Below are positions 8,395 through 16,488 of a stretch of 43,775 bases of DNA, piece by piece. Positions within the stretch are counted from its first letter, which is position 1. Each line of letters starts with the position of its first letter. The translations under genes were made by a program, and so were the position numbers. Below the pieces are notes generated by a model. It did not search any database and had not been told where the DNA came from. It saw nothing but the letters and a program-made list of their open reading frames with translations. Source of the stretch: Syntrophobacteraceae bacterium (GTDB taxonomy: Bacteria; Desulfobacterota; Syntrophobacteria; Syntrophobacterales; Syntrophobacteraceae); assembly GCA_003566995.1 (NCBI GenBank), contig PXBG01000050.1:1-43775 (forward strand), in the 5' to 3' direction.

Positions 8395-8737
8395 TGGGTA
8401 TCCATCTGATCTGGGGAACATGGTGCCGGAAATCCACCGCAACCACGTCAAACCTGGCCGGACTGCTTTCCAGCCGATGCCGCTGCAGATACCATTTGGC
8501 GAGAAGGGTCAGTTTTCGCTGCTTGGAGGCGGAAACAGATTCCTGGGGCGAACCGAATCCTGTACCGTGGCGGGATTTCACCTCCACGAAAACAATGGTT
8601 CTTCCATCCCGGCAAACCAGGTCCAACTCCCCCAGGGCGCATCGCACGTTGCACCCGAGGATGGACATTCCCTTTTCCCTGAGGAATGCCGCTGCCGTTT
8701 CTTCCCCCTGCCGCCCCTTACTCTTTGTGTTTTCCAT
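8372..8737 (-). CDS. YraN / UPF0102 family nuclease-fold protein
   Basis: 121-residue protein of the UPF0102 family. It shows the restriction-endonuclease-like core: GRQGEETAAAFL, ALGELDLVCRDGRTIVFVEVKSR (split here around its acidic residues D, E and K) and RFDVVAVD. The biochemical role of the family is not settled; a DNA or RNA nuclease function is assumed from the fold. The ATG at 8737 overlaps the end of rnhB by 20 nt, and the gene overlaps the start of rsmI, so it is embedded in the operon. The same order rnhB-yraN occurs in many bacteria. Confidence 0.88.
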   Translation of the reverse strand: MENTKSKGRQGEETAAAFLREKGMSILGCNVRCALGELDLVCRDGRTIVFVEVKSRHGTGFGSPQESVSASKQRKLTLLAKWYLQRHRLESSPARFDVVAVDFRHHVPQIRWIPNAFDAKE

Positions 8738-9386
8738 GAGACAGTGAGGGCGTCCGGGCTTTTTGACCGGCCACGCGGCGAAAGGTCCTGCGATGAAGGG
8801 GACACGGCCCCCACTTCTCCAAGGCAACGCAATGAGCCGCCGTGCCGTATCCTTTGTTCCTGGCAAACCCATAGGCGGGATACATTTCATCGTATTCAAC
8901 CATCATACGATCGCGATGCACTTTGGCCACAATGGAGGCGGCGGCAATGGAGCCGCAGACCTGGTCACCCCTGGCAATTCCTGCCTGGGGGATGGACATG
9001 GGAAGTTCATAGGGACCGTCGATGAGGACATATTGGGGGGGCACGCGAAGGCCATGAAGGGCCTTCAGCATGGCTTGAAACGTTGCCTGAAGTATGTTGA
9101 CACGATCGATTTCCCCGGCATCCACACAACCGATTCCAAAATCCCGGGCCTCTGCCAAAATGACACGGCAGAGCTCTTCCCGCTGGAAGGCCGTCAGCTT
9201 CTTGGAATCTTTCAACGGGAGCCTCATTTCCGCTGGCAGAACCACGGCTGCAGCCACCACGGGGCCAGCCAGCGGCCCGCGTCCCACTTCATCGATGCCC
9301 GCAATGCGCTCAATTCCCCGCTGGTGCAACCCCTGTTCATAAAAAAAGGTGGCACCGGCCGGGGAATCCATGGCTCCGGGCTCCAC
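8718..9386 (-). CDS. rnhB: Ribonuclease HII
   Basis: Cleaves the RNA strand of RNA-DNA hybrids and removes single ribonucleotides from DNA. The family motif GIDEVGRGPLAGPVVAAAVV with the first catalytic Asp and Glu is present, followed by DSKKL, IDGPY and GDQVCGSIAAASIVAKV with the remaining acidic residues. The GTG at 9386 overlaps the rplS stop by one base; an ATG at 9371 is the alternative start and differs by five residues. It follows rplS as in many genomes. Confidence 0.94.
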   Translation of the reverse strand: MEPGAMDSPAGATFFYEQGLHQRGIERIAGIDEVGRGPLAGPVVAAAVVLPAEMRLPLKDSKKLTAFQREELCRVILAEARDFGIGCVDAGEIDRVNILQATFQAMLKALHGLRVPPQYVLIDGPYELPMSIPQAGIARGDQVCGSIAAASIVAKVHRDRMMVEYDEMYPAYGFARNKGYGTAAHCVALEKWGPCPLHRRTFRRVAGQKARTPSLSHGKHKE

Positions 9387-9730
9387 TACCGCTTCTCACG
9401 TATGCGGGCAGCTTTTCCATGACGCTGACGCAGGTAATACAGCCTCGAACGGCGCACCCGGCCGCGCCTGAGCACCTCGATGCGATCCATCTGAGGGGAA
9501 TGGAGGGGAAAGATTCGCTCCACACCCACCCCGTAGGAAACCTTGCGCACAGTGAAACTCGCTCCCATGAGGCCTTTGTGATGCCGAATGACCACCCCTT
9601 CAAAAATCTGGACGCGTTCCTTGTCGCCTTCCCTGATTTTCACGTGCACCTTCACCGTGTCCCCAATGCGAAAATCGGGGAGATCTCCGCGCATCTGTTC
9701 CTTCTGGAGACTTTCAACCAAATTGCTCAT
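9386..9730 (-). CDS. rplS: Ribosomal protein L19
   Basis: Large-subunit protein at the 30S-50S interface. The 114 residues match the family length, with [29 protein letters not shown] and the basic C-terminus [24 protein letters not shown] 9 nt upstream supports the ATG at 9730. It lies after the SPOUT methyltransferase gene and directly before rnhB in a tightly packed operon. Confidence 0.97.
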   Translation of the reverse strand: MSNLVESLQKEQMRGDLPDFRIGDTVKVHVKIREGDKERVQIFEGVVIRHHKGLMGASFTVRKVSYGVGVERIFPLHSPQMDRIEVLRRGRVRRSRLYYLRQRHGKAARIREKR

Positions 9731-9790
9731 CTTCTCATTCCTCCATTGGCAGAAATACGAGGAAGCTTCCACCGCTTCCCTCTCAAACGT

Positions 9791-10375
9791 CTATCTCTCC
9801 ATGCCCGCAAGCCGGTCCAGCATGATGGCCGCCGCACAGCGCACAGACAGGTGATTGTACCCATTGGCACCGGCGATGGGTTCCAGAATGCCGTGCACCT
9901 CATCCATCAGTTCTTTGGCCAAACCCCAACCCGTGCCCAGAAGCAACAGAATGGAGTGTTCATCCTCCTTGACCATGTCTCGTGCCCTTCCCCAGCCGAT
10001 GGTTCCGTCCATGCTCCTGGCCGTTGTGGCCCAAAGCTGCGGAGGGGCCCCTGTCTCCCCTTCAATGTCGGCCACGGCGTCTTTCACTTCATGAACGAGC
10101 TTCAGCCTTTTGAGGGCTTGACTCCTCTGGGGATGCAAGTCCTTACCGATTCTTTCCACCCAGTGAGCAATGAGCTTCTGAGCGAGACACTGCTGGTCCT
10201 GCAGGGGCGTCACAATATAGCAGCAGGGCAGATCGTAGGTGCAAACCAATCGTGCGAGATCGTGCAAATCAAAATTGGTGAGAGCAGACGCTATCACCTC
10301 CGAGTTTCTATTGAGCACGGGATAGTGCACCAAAGCCACATAAATCTTTTTTTGCAAAGGGATGCACCCTTTCAT
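9791..10375 (-). CDS. SPOUT-type RNA methyltransferase (PF09936-like)
   Basis: 194-residue protein starting with IYVALVHYPV and containing LLLLGTGWGLAKELM and GYNHLSVRCAAAIMLDRL near the C-terminus. These features match a small family of SAM-dependent RNA methyltransferases usually found next to trmD. The GTGWGL segment and the knot-forming NHLSVR segment suggest a SPOUT trefoil knot. Its target RNA is unknown to me. The ATG at 10375 lies 8 nt after the trmD stop with no strong ribosome-binding site, so coupling is likely. Confidence 0.8.
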   Translation of the reverse strand: MKGCIPLQKKIYVALVHYPVLNRNSEVIASALTNFDLHDLARLVCTYDLPCCYIVTPLQDQQCLAQKLIAHWVERIGKDLHPQRSQALKRLKLVHEVKDAVADIEGETGAPPQLWATTARSMDGTIGWGRARDMVKEDEHSILLLLGTGWGLAKELMDEVHGILEPIAGANGYNHLSVRCAAAIMLDRLAGMER

Positions 10376-10382
10376 GGGGATT

Positions 10383-11126
10383 TCAGGGATCCCGGCTTTC
10401 CTCATCGGCAGCGCGGCGAAGGAGCTTTTCATCCTCGGCCGTGAGCCGAAGCCGCGTGAAAAGGTCAGGCCGCCGATGACGCGTGCGCAGAAGGGACTGC
10501 CCCCGCCGCCATTGACGAATCATCTCATGGTTGCCCGACAACAGAATTTCCGGCACCCGCAACCCCCTGAAATCCTGAGGCCGCGTGTACTGGGGATACT
10601 CCAGCAGTTCCTGTGAAAAGGACTCGTCCGCCGCGGAAGACTCGTTTCCCAGGACTCCGGGCAAAAGCCGGGACACCGCATCCACCACCACCATGGCCCC
10701 CAGTTCGCCCCCTGTGAGGACATAGTCGCCTATGGAAATTTCCTCATCCACAAAATGGGACACAACCCGCTCGTCAACACCCTCATACCTGCCGCATAAA
10801 AGGATCACACGGGAAAGGCGGCTCAGCTCCCAGGCCTTTTCCTGGTTGAAAAGACGCCCCTGAGGACTCAGGAGAATCACCCGCGGGGGAGGACCCTGGC
10901 CTTTGATGTCTTCAATGGCACGAACGATGGGCTCGGGCTTCATGACCATGCCCTCTCCCCCTCCGAAGGGACGGTCATCGGTCATTTGATGCCTGTCACT
11001 GGCGTAATCCCTGATATTGTGCACCCTGACTTCAATGAGTCCGCGCTGCTGGGCCTTGCCCACGATGCTCTCCCCCAGGGGAACCTGAACCATTGCGGGA
11101 AAAAGCGTCAGAATTTCATAGATCAT
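10383..11126 (-). CDS. trmD: TrmD, tRNA (guanine-37-N1)-methyltransferase
   Basis: Methylates G37 next to the anticodon and so prevents frameshifting. SPOUT-fold motifs are present: [61 protein letters not shown] and the C-terminal [14 protein letters not shown]. The ATG at 11126 overlaps the rimM stop by 11 nt; 247 residues is typical. The rpsP-rimM-trmD-rplS order is conserved across bacteria. Confidence 0.96.
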   Translation of the reverse strand: MIYEILTLFPAMVQVPLGESIVGKAQQRGLIEVRVHNIRDYASDRHQMTDDRPFGGGEGMVMKPEPIVRAIEDIKGQGPPPRVILLSPQGRLFNQEKAWELSRLSRVILLCGRYEGVDERVVSHFVDEEISIGDYVLTGGELGAMVVVDAVSRLLPGVLGNESSAADESFSQELLEYPQYTRPQDFRGLRVPEILLSGNHEMIRQWRRGQSLLRTRHRRPDLFTRLRLTAEDEKLLRRAADEESRDP

Positions 11127-11643
11127 CAATGAGGCCCCGGGGAGGATCAACGGTGATCACACCCTTCACAAGGTCCACCTCCACAACCACCCCTTCAACG
11201 GCAGGGATCAGGACTTCCTTTGCTTCATGCTCCACCACATACACGTCATGGGCCGGGGTTTCGATGATGCTCTTCATGGTGCCCACCCCTTTGCCCTCCG
11301 TTGTGACCACAGAAAGCCCCAGCAGCTGGAAGTGATAGTATTCTCCTTCCTCCACGGGAGGCAGAGACTCTTCCGGAAGCAACAACTCCCGCCCAACCAC
11401 TGCCTGTGCCTCATCCATCCCCGTGATTTCGTCAAAATGAATCACCAGGTGCCTGCCCTGCATGCGGAGGCTGGAGATGGTCAGAGTAGTCCGCCCATGA
11501 CTTCCGCGTTCCCCGAGATAGCAGACAAAACCCGGCGTTCCGCCAGCCAGGGTTTCACCATAGGGATGGACTTTCAGCGCCCCCCGAACCCCGTGAGTGC
11601 GAACGATTTTGGCGACGGGGATCAGACGTGACAAAGGTTCCAT
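11116..11643 (-). CDS. rimM: RimM, 16S rRNA processing and 30S maturation factor
   Basis: 175 residues with the N-terminal RimM domain ([20 protein letters not shown]) and the C-terminal PRC barrel, which starts near [12 protein letters not shown] and includes [20 protein letters not shown]. It binds S19 and aids maturation of the 30S head. The ATG at 11643 follows the khpA stop by 3 nt with no ribosome-binding site of its own, and its end overlaps trmD. Confidence 0.95.
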   Translation of the reverse strand: MEPLSRLIPVAKIVRTHGVRGALKVHPYGETLAGGTPGFVCYLGERGSHGRTTLTISSLRMQGRHLVIHFDEITGMDEAQAVVGRELLLPEESLPPVEEGEYYHFQLLGLSVVTTEGKGVGTMKSIIETPAHDVYVVEHEAKEVLIPAVEGVVVEVDLVKGVITVDPPRGLIDDL

Positions 11644-11646
11644 GAT

Positions 11647-11880
11647 TTATTCGATGATTTCGAGGACAGCACGCTTTCTGATCTTGGTGGATGCAGCGCT
11701 CAGAATGGTTCTCATGGCGCGGGCGGTTCGTCCCTGCTTGCCAATGACTTTGCCAAGATCCTCTTTGGCCACTCTCAACTCTATGACAGAAGTCTGTTCT
11801 CCTCCCACCTCGGAGACTCTCACTTTGTCAGGATTGTCCACCAAAGCCCGTGCCATAAAATCGACCAACTCTTTCAACAT
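11647..11880 (-). CDS. khpA: KhpA, small KH-domain RNA-binding protein
   Basis: 77-residue single KH domain. The conserved loop [18 protein letters not shown] contains the G-x-x-G motif. Relatives of this protein bind RNA, often with KhpB, and affect ribosome biogenesis or cell division. GGAGG 5 nt before the ATG supports the start. Its place between rpsP and rimM is the usual one. Confidence 0.93.
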   Translation of the reverse strand: MLKELVDFMARALVDNPDKVRVSEVGGEQTSVIELRVAKEDLGKVIGKQGRTARAMRTILSAASTKIRKRAVLEIIE

Positions 11881-11946
11881 GGCTGCCTCCGCACCCTATG
11901 CGCCACAAGGGCAGACTTTCCCCTTCAGGAAGCGTTCACTGCAGAA

Positions 11947-12186
11947 TCAATCCCTCTGCTTTCGAATCAAGCTGCTCACTGTGTCCGTGGGCTTGGCTCC
12001 CTGCTGCAGCCAATACTCCAGGCGCTCTTTCTTGATGACCACCTGCCCATTCTCAGGAAGGGGATTGTAGGTTCCGATATTTTCGATGAAACGGCCGTCA
12101 CGGGGCGCTTCCGAGTGAGCCACCACGATCCTGTAAAATGGTCTTTTCTTTCTCCCTCCACGAGCGAGACGAATTTTTACCGGCAT
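11947..12186 (-). CDS. rpsP: Ribosomal protein S16
   Basis: 79 residues with the typical start [20 protein letters not shown] and the core [15 protein letters not shown]. It is a small-subunit assembly protein. AGGAGG lies about 13 nt before the ATG, a little far but the only candidate. About 190 nt separates it from ffh; I see no clear terminator or promoter there, so it may be read from the ffh promoter. Confidence 0.97.
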   Translation of the reverse strand: MPVKIRLARGGRKKRPFYRIVVAHSEAPRDGRFIENIGTYNPLPENGQVVIKKERLEYWLQQGAKPTDTVSSLIRKQRD

Positions 12187-12378
12187 GACTTTGATGAAAC
12201 CTCCTGTTAGTTTTGATTGCCTGAGGATCTGCAGATTTCGGCAGCAATCCGCCTTGATTTATAGCATCCAGTGCGCGTCAGAGATGAACCGCCTGAAACA
12301 TGAAACCCGCAGTGGCTGAAACGCGCAGCAATGAACCTTTAAATCGCAAAAGAAACTATATACCGCATTCCCTTCAAT

Positions 12379-13740
12379 TTAAAAAGGGAAAAACGCTCTT
12401 CTCCGTTTTCCCTTGGGTTTCTTTTTGGCCTTGGTCCCGGGAACTCCGCCCCCCATAAGCTGGCGCATCATTTTGCGTGACTCCCCATAGCTTTTGAGAA
12501 GCCGGTTGACTTCCTGGACGGAGGTTCCACTTCCCATGGCGATTCTTCGCCGGCGACTGGCATTGATGAGATCGGCATTCTGCCTTTCCCCTTTGGTCAT
12601 GGAATTGATGATGGCTTCCATGCGCACCATTTCTTTTTCGTCCATCTGAAGGTTTTTCAGTTCCTTCTTCATGCCCAGGCCGGGAATCATGCCAAGAATC
12701 TGCTCGAAGGATCCCAGTTTCTTGATCTGTTTGAGCTGGCTCCTGAAGTCTTCGAGGGTGAATGAATCCTGCTTGAACTTCTCCGCCAGTTCCAAGGCCT
12801 GTTTTTCGTCGAATGTCTCCTGTGCCTTTTCGATCATGGACAGCATATCGCCCATGCCCAGAATGCGTGAAGCCATTCGGTCAGGGTGAAAAACCTCCAG
12901 AGCATCCAGCTTTTCGCCCATTCCAATATATTTGATGGGACAATCGGTCACGGCCCGAATGGAAAGGGCTGCCCCTCCGCGGGCGTCGCCATCCAGCTTG
13001 GTGAGGACCACCCCGGTGATGCCAAGCCGGTCATGAAAAGTGTCTGCCACCTGAACCGCATCCTGTCCTGTCATGGCATCGGCCACCAGAAGGATTTCGC
13101 TGGGTTCGACAATGCTTTTGACCCGATCCAGCTCCCCCATGAGTTCATCGTCCACGTGAAGACGGCCCGCCGTGTCCACGAGGAGTGTGTCACAATTGTG
13201 CTCCCTGGCAAAGGCAAAAGCTGCCTTGACAATCTCCTCGGGCTTCTGATCCGTGCGGGATGCATAGACGGGAAGGTTCAGCTGCTTCCCCAGAGTCACG
13301 AGCTGATCGATGGCCGCAGGGCGGTGCACATCGGCGGGCACAAGGCAGGGGCGCCTGGTCTCCCGGCTGAGCTTCAAAGCCAGCTTGGCCGTGGAGGTGG
13401 TCTTTCCCGAACCCTGAAGCCCCACCATCATGATGCCATTGGGCAATTTTCCCGTGAGCTTGAGGGGCTCCGCTTTCCCTCCCATGAGCCGGGTGAGATC
13501 TTCGTTGACGATTTTGATGACCTGCTGGCCCGGGGTGAGACTTTGGAGCACTTCCTGCCCCACAGCTCTCGAGGCCACACCGCTCACAAAATCTTTGGCC
13601 ACCTTGAAGTGCACGTCTGCCTCAAGGAGGGCCATTCGCACTTCCCTGAGCGCCTCCTGAATGTTTTCCTCCGTGAGCTTGCCCTGCCCCTTGAGGTATT
13701 TGAATACTTTTTGCAGTCGATCCGAAAGGTTACTAAACAT
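12379..13740 (-). CDS. ffh: Ffh, signal recognition particle GTPase
   Basis: Binds signal sequences and 4.5S RNA and delivers ribosomes to FtsY. 453 residues with an N-domain, a GTPase domain (GLQGSGKTTSTAKLA, DTAGR, TKLDGDARGGAALS) and a methionine-rich M domain that ends in a GGGVPG segment and a very basic tail. An in-frame stop just upstream fixes the ATG at 13740; AAGGAGG lies 12 nt before it. It leads the translation cluster ffh-rpsP-khpA-rimM-trmD. Confidence 0.97.
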   Translation of the reverse strand: MFSNLSDRLQKVFKYLKGQGKLTEENIQEALREVRMALLEADVHFKVAKDFVSGVASRAVGQEVLQSLTPGQQVIKIVNEDLTRLMGGKAEPLKLTGKLPNGIMMVGLQGSGKTTSTAKLALKLSRETRRPCLVPADVHRPAAIDQLVTLGKQLNLPVYASRTDQKPEEIVKAAFAFAREHNCDTLLVDTAGRLHVDDELMGELDRVKSIVEPSEILLVADAMTGQDAVQVADTFHDRLGITGVVLTKLDGDARGGAALSIRAVTDCPIKYIGMGEKLDALEVFHPDRMASRILGMGDMLSMIEKAQETFDEKQALELAEKFKQDSFTLEDFRSQLKQIKKLGSFEQILGMIPGLGMKKELKNLQMDEKEMVRMEAIINSMTKGERQNADLINASRRRRIAMGSGTSVQEVNRLLKSYGESRKMMRQLMGGGVPGTKAKKKPKGKRRRAFFPF

Positions 13741-13798
13741 ATGTCACACCATCCTCCTTCAGTGGTCAACCCAACCCTTATCATTGACAGAACAAGGC

Positions 13799-13827
13799 AT
13801 GGTAAAATCTTCAACCATCGAAGTCAA
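13799..13827 (-). promoter_or_regulatory. Sigma70-type promoter for ffh cluster
   Basis: On the minus strand TTGACT (13827-13822) and TACCAT (13804-13799) have a 17-nt spacer, five and four of six consensus bases. The predicted start near 13792 gives a leader of about 50 nt to ffh. It lies between the hppA terminator and ffh, the expected place. Confidence 0.5.
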
Positions 13828-13923
13828 GGAAGGCCTGAAGGGTGAGGGCAGTTTCGGTGCGGTCAAGAAAAAAAGGCGGGAGGAGAAGAAAAAAGGGAGG
13901 CAACACCGCCCTGAAACACTCGA

Positions 13924-13970
13924 AGAAACAAAAAAAAGCCGACCCAGTCCCGAAGGACTGAATCGGCTTT
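13924..13970 (-). terminator. Rho-independent terminator of hppA
   Basis: On the minus strand an AAAGCCGA arm pairs with TCGGCTTT, with an inner AGTCC/GGACT stem and a four-base loop, followed by a run of T residues. Arms are at 13935-13942 and 13963-13970, inner arms at 13946-13950 and 13955-13959. It begins about 18 nt past the hppA stop and separates hppA from the ffh cluster. Confidence 0.88.
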
Positions 13971-13987
13971 CAAAGTGCTGACTTCAA

Positions 13988-16033
13988 CTACTTGATCAGA
14001 GGCACAATCAGCAGGGCTACGATGTTCACAACCTTGATCATGGGGTTGATCGCGGGACCTGCGGTGTCCTTGTACGGATCGCCTACGGTGTCGCCCGTCA
14101 CTGCAGCCTTGTGAGCTTCAGAGCCTTTGCCACCAAACGCACCGTCTTCAATGTACTTCTTGGCATTGTCCCAGGCGCCACCACCGCTGGTCATGGAGAT
14201 GGCCAGGAACAGACCGGTCACGATGCTGCCGATGAGCACGCCACCCAGAGCTTCCTTGCCGAAGATGAAGCCCACGAGAACGGGAGTGATCACAGGGATC
14301 AGGGCGGGAAGCATCATTTCCTTGATGGCGCTCTTGGTCACGATGTCCACGCACTTGCCGTATTCGGGCTTGGCGGTGCCATCCATGATTCCGGGAATTT
14401 CGCGGAACTGACGGCGAACTTCTTCCACAACACCACCGGCTGCCTTGCCCACGGATTCCATGAGCAGAGAACCGAAGAAGAAGGGAAGCAGACCACCGAT
14501 GAAAAGACCAACCAGAACCAGAGGATTGGACAGGTCGAAGAGAACCGTTTCCTCGAAAGAGCGGGAGTACTCAGCAAAGAGAACCAATGCCGCCAGAGCT
14601 GCAGAACCGATGGCGTAACCCTTGGTCACGGCTTTGGTGGTGTTGCCCACTGCATCCAGAGGATCCGTCACATTGCGAACTTCTTCAGGAAGCTCAGCCA
14701 TTTCGGCAATACCACCCGCATTGTCGGTGATGGGGCCGTAGGAGTCGATGGCCACCACGATACCGGTCATGGAGAGCATGGCCACGGCGGAGAGGGCGAT
14801 GGCGAAGAGACCCACGCCGGCATTGCCCGCGAAACCGCCGCCCAGGGAATAAGCATAAATAATGGCCGCACAGATGACGAGTGCGGGAGCTGCCGTGGAC
14901 TTCATGCTGACGGCGAGACCGGAGATGACGTTGGTGCCATGGCCGGTGACACTGGCTTCAGCAATGTGTTTCACGGGCTTGAAGCTCTTGGACGTGTAGT
15001 ATTCGGTGATGATGACGATCAGGCCGGTGAGGGCAAGACCGATGAAAACGGTCATGAACACACCCATGGTGGTGAAGGCAGGCTCAACGCCTTCCAGCTT
15101 GAGGAACCAGTCGGAGGCGAAGTATGCACCCACTGCACCGAGGATACCGGCAACGGCAAGGCCCTTGTAGAGAGCGCCCATGATGTACTGGTTGGCGCCC
15201 AGCCTCACAAAGTAGGTGCCGATGATGGAGGCGATGATGGAGATACCACCGATGAGGAGGGGAAATTCAACCCAGAGGCTTTCGGCGCCAAACACCGTCT
15301 TGGCCAGCAGCATGGCGGCGACCAGGGTCACGGTGTAGGTTTCGTAAAGGTCTGCAGCCATACCGGCGCAGTCACCCACGTTGTCGCCCACATTGTCGGC
15401 GATGACCGCAGGGTTTCTCGGATCGTCTTCGGGAATGCCCGCTTCCAGTTTACCCACAATGTCGGCGCCCACGTCGGCAGCCTTGGTGTAGATACCGCCG
15501 GCAATACGAGCGAACACGCTCATGAGCGAACAACCGAAGCCGAGGCCCACAAGCGCATGAAAGGCTTCATCGATGGGAGCAACGGTCTTGACAAATGAGT
15601 AGTAGCCGGCGATGCCGAGAAGACCAAGACCCACGACCATGATACCGGTCACGGAACCGCCCTTGAAGGCCACGGTCAGAGCTTCCTGAAGGCCTTTTTT
15701 AGCGGCTTCCGTGGTGCGGACATTGGCCTTGACGGTGACCATCATGCCAATGTAGCCGGCCAGGGCGGAACCCACTGTGCCCAGCACAAAACCCACGGCA
15801 ACCCACTTGCCCAGGTAAGTGAGCAGGAAAGCAAGCACCACGGCCACGACGGCAACCGTCTTGTACTCACGGTTCAGAAACGCACTGGCGCCTTCGCGAA
15901 TGGCCTCGGAAATTTCTTTCATCCTCTCATCGCCAGCGCCCTGCTTGGACACCCATGCCGCAGTGATGAGGGCAAAGGCAACCCCTGCGCCACCGCTCAT
16001 TAGGGCAAACATGATGATGTTGCTCAATTCCAT
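13988..16033 (-). CDS. hppA: Membrane-bound proton-translocating pyrophosphatase
   Basis: Integral membrane pump of about 16 helices that couples pyrophosphate hydrolysis to ion export, conserving energy released as PPi by activation reactions. 681 residues from the ATG at 16033, which has AAGGAGG 5 nt upstream; an ATG at 16072 lacks a site. The substrate signature is complete ([36 protein letters not shown]). The residue that sets potassium dependence is Lys in GNTTKA (residue 467 here), as in K+-independent proton pumps; K+-dependent forms have Ala. It is a single-gene unit with its own promoter, a long leader and a terminator. Reversible synthesis of PPi is possible. Confidence 0.95.
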   Translation of the reverse strand: MELSNIIMFALMSGGAGVAFALITAAWVSKQGAGDERMKEISEAIREGASAFLNREYKTVAVVAVVLAFLLTYLGKWVAVGFVLGTVGSALAGYIGMMVTVKANVRTTEAAKKGLQEALTVAFKGGSVTGIMVVGLGLLGIAGYYSFVKTVAPIDEAFHALVGLGFGCSLMSVFARIAGGIYTKAADVGADIVGKLEAGIPEDDPRNPAVIADNVGDNVGDCAGMAADLYETYTVTLVAAMLLAKTVFGAESLWVEFPLLIGGISIIASIIGTYFVRLGANQYIMGALYKGLAVAGILGAVGAYFASDWFLKLEGVEPAFTTMGVFMTVFIGLALTGLIVIITEYYTSKSFKPVKHIAEASVTGHGTNVISGLAVSMKSTAAPALVICAAIIYAYSLGGGFAGNAGVGLFAIALSAVAMLSMTGIVVAIDSYGPITDNAGGIAEMAELPEEVRNVTDPLDAVGNTTKAVTKGYAIGSAALAALVLFAEYSRSFEETVLFDLSNPLVLVGLFIGGLLPFFFGSLLMESVGKAAGGVVEEVRRQFREIPGIMDGTAKPEYGKCVDIVTKSAIKEMMLPALIPVITPVLVGFIFGKEALGGVLIGSIVTGLFLAISMTSGGGAWDNAKKYIEDGAFGGKGSEAHKAAVTGDTVGDPYKDTAGPAINPMIKVVNIVALLIVPLIK

Positions 16034-16395
16034 TAAATCCTCCTTGTCAATGAATGCATTCAAACCAGACAACTACTCAATGACCTTCGCAGAGATCAGT
16101 CTCCGCCAAACCAACTGAATATGAACCTACTCGCTCTCCCCCTCACCTCCTTGCTCAACAGTTGACAAACAGCTCCAAGCTCTCAACAAAAAGATCAACA
16201 CAAAAGCTTTTTCATGACCCTCCCATCAATGACACAAACCGACACCAAAGCCCCCTCCGGTGAAAGCCCTCTCTAAGACCCTTGCCTGCTCGCTCACGGA
16301 AGAGCACCTCTACTGCCTGCGTACAGTTGCCAAAATTTTTTAGCAAAGTGTGTCTGTCACTGAACGGACGTCAAATAGATATTTTTTTCACATGC
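16034..16395 (-). other. Long 5' leader of hppA, no known riboswitch seen
   Basis: About 360 nt lie between the predicted start site and the hppA ATG. It has no gene. It contains a six-codon mini-ORF with GGGAGG upstream (16215-16195) and a purine-rich block with AAGGAGGTGA not followed by a start codon at a usable distance. I could not match it to a known riboswitch. Confidence 0.4.
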
Positions 16396-16401
16396 CGCAC
16401 A

Positions 16402-16430
16402 AAGCTACTTTAGCCCATTGTTTTTGTCAA
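16402..16430 (-). promoter_or_regulatory. Candidate promoter of hppA
   Basis: On the minus strand a perfect TTGACA (16430-16425) is followed after 17 nt by TAGCTT (16407-16402), three of six consensus bases. It is the best candidate in the gene-free region before hppA, but it implies a very long leader. A closer promoter without a good -35 cannot be excluded. Confidence 0.45.
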
Positions 16431-16488
16431 GCACAAAACTGCTCAACGGAAAAGTGAATGCTGTCGGGCAGTTGCCCGATCCAAAGAC

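Noticed and set aside
14111..15598. Open frame of nearly 500 codons antisense to hppA
   Set aside because: Histidine- and glycine-rich translation without motifs, entirely mirrored by the pyrophosphatase gene.
16255..16320. Lysine-riboswitch-like AGTAGAGGTGC in the hppA leader
   Set aside because: Only a short piece matches; the GCCGAAG core and the downstream helices of the lysine riboswitch are missing.
16464..16479. TCGGGC-AGTT-GCCCGA hairpin downstream of the dynamin gene
   Set aside because: It could be a terminator by position, but no T run follows on the minus strand, so I do not call it.
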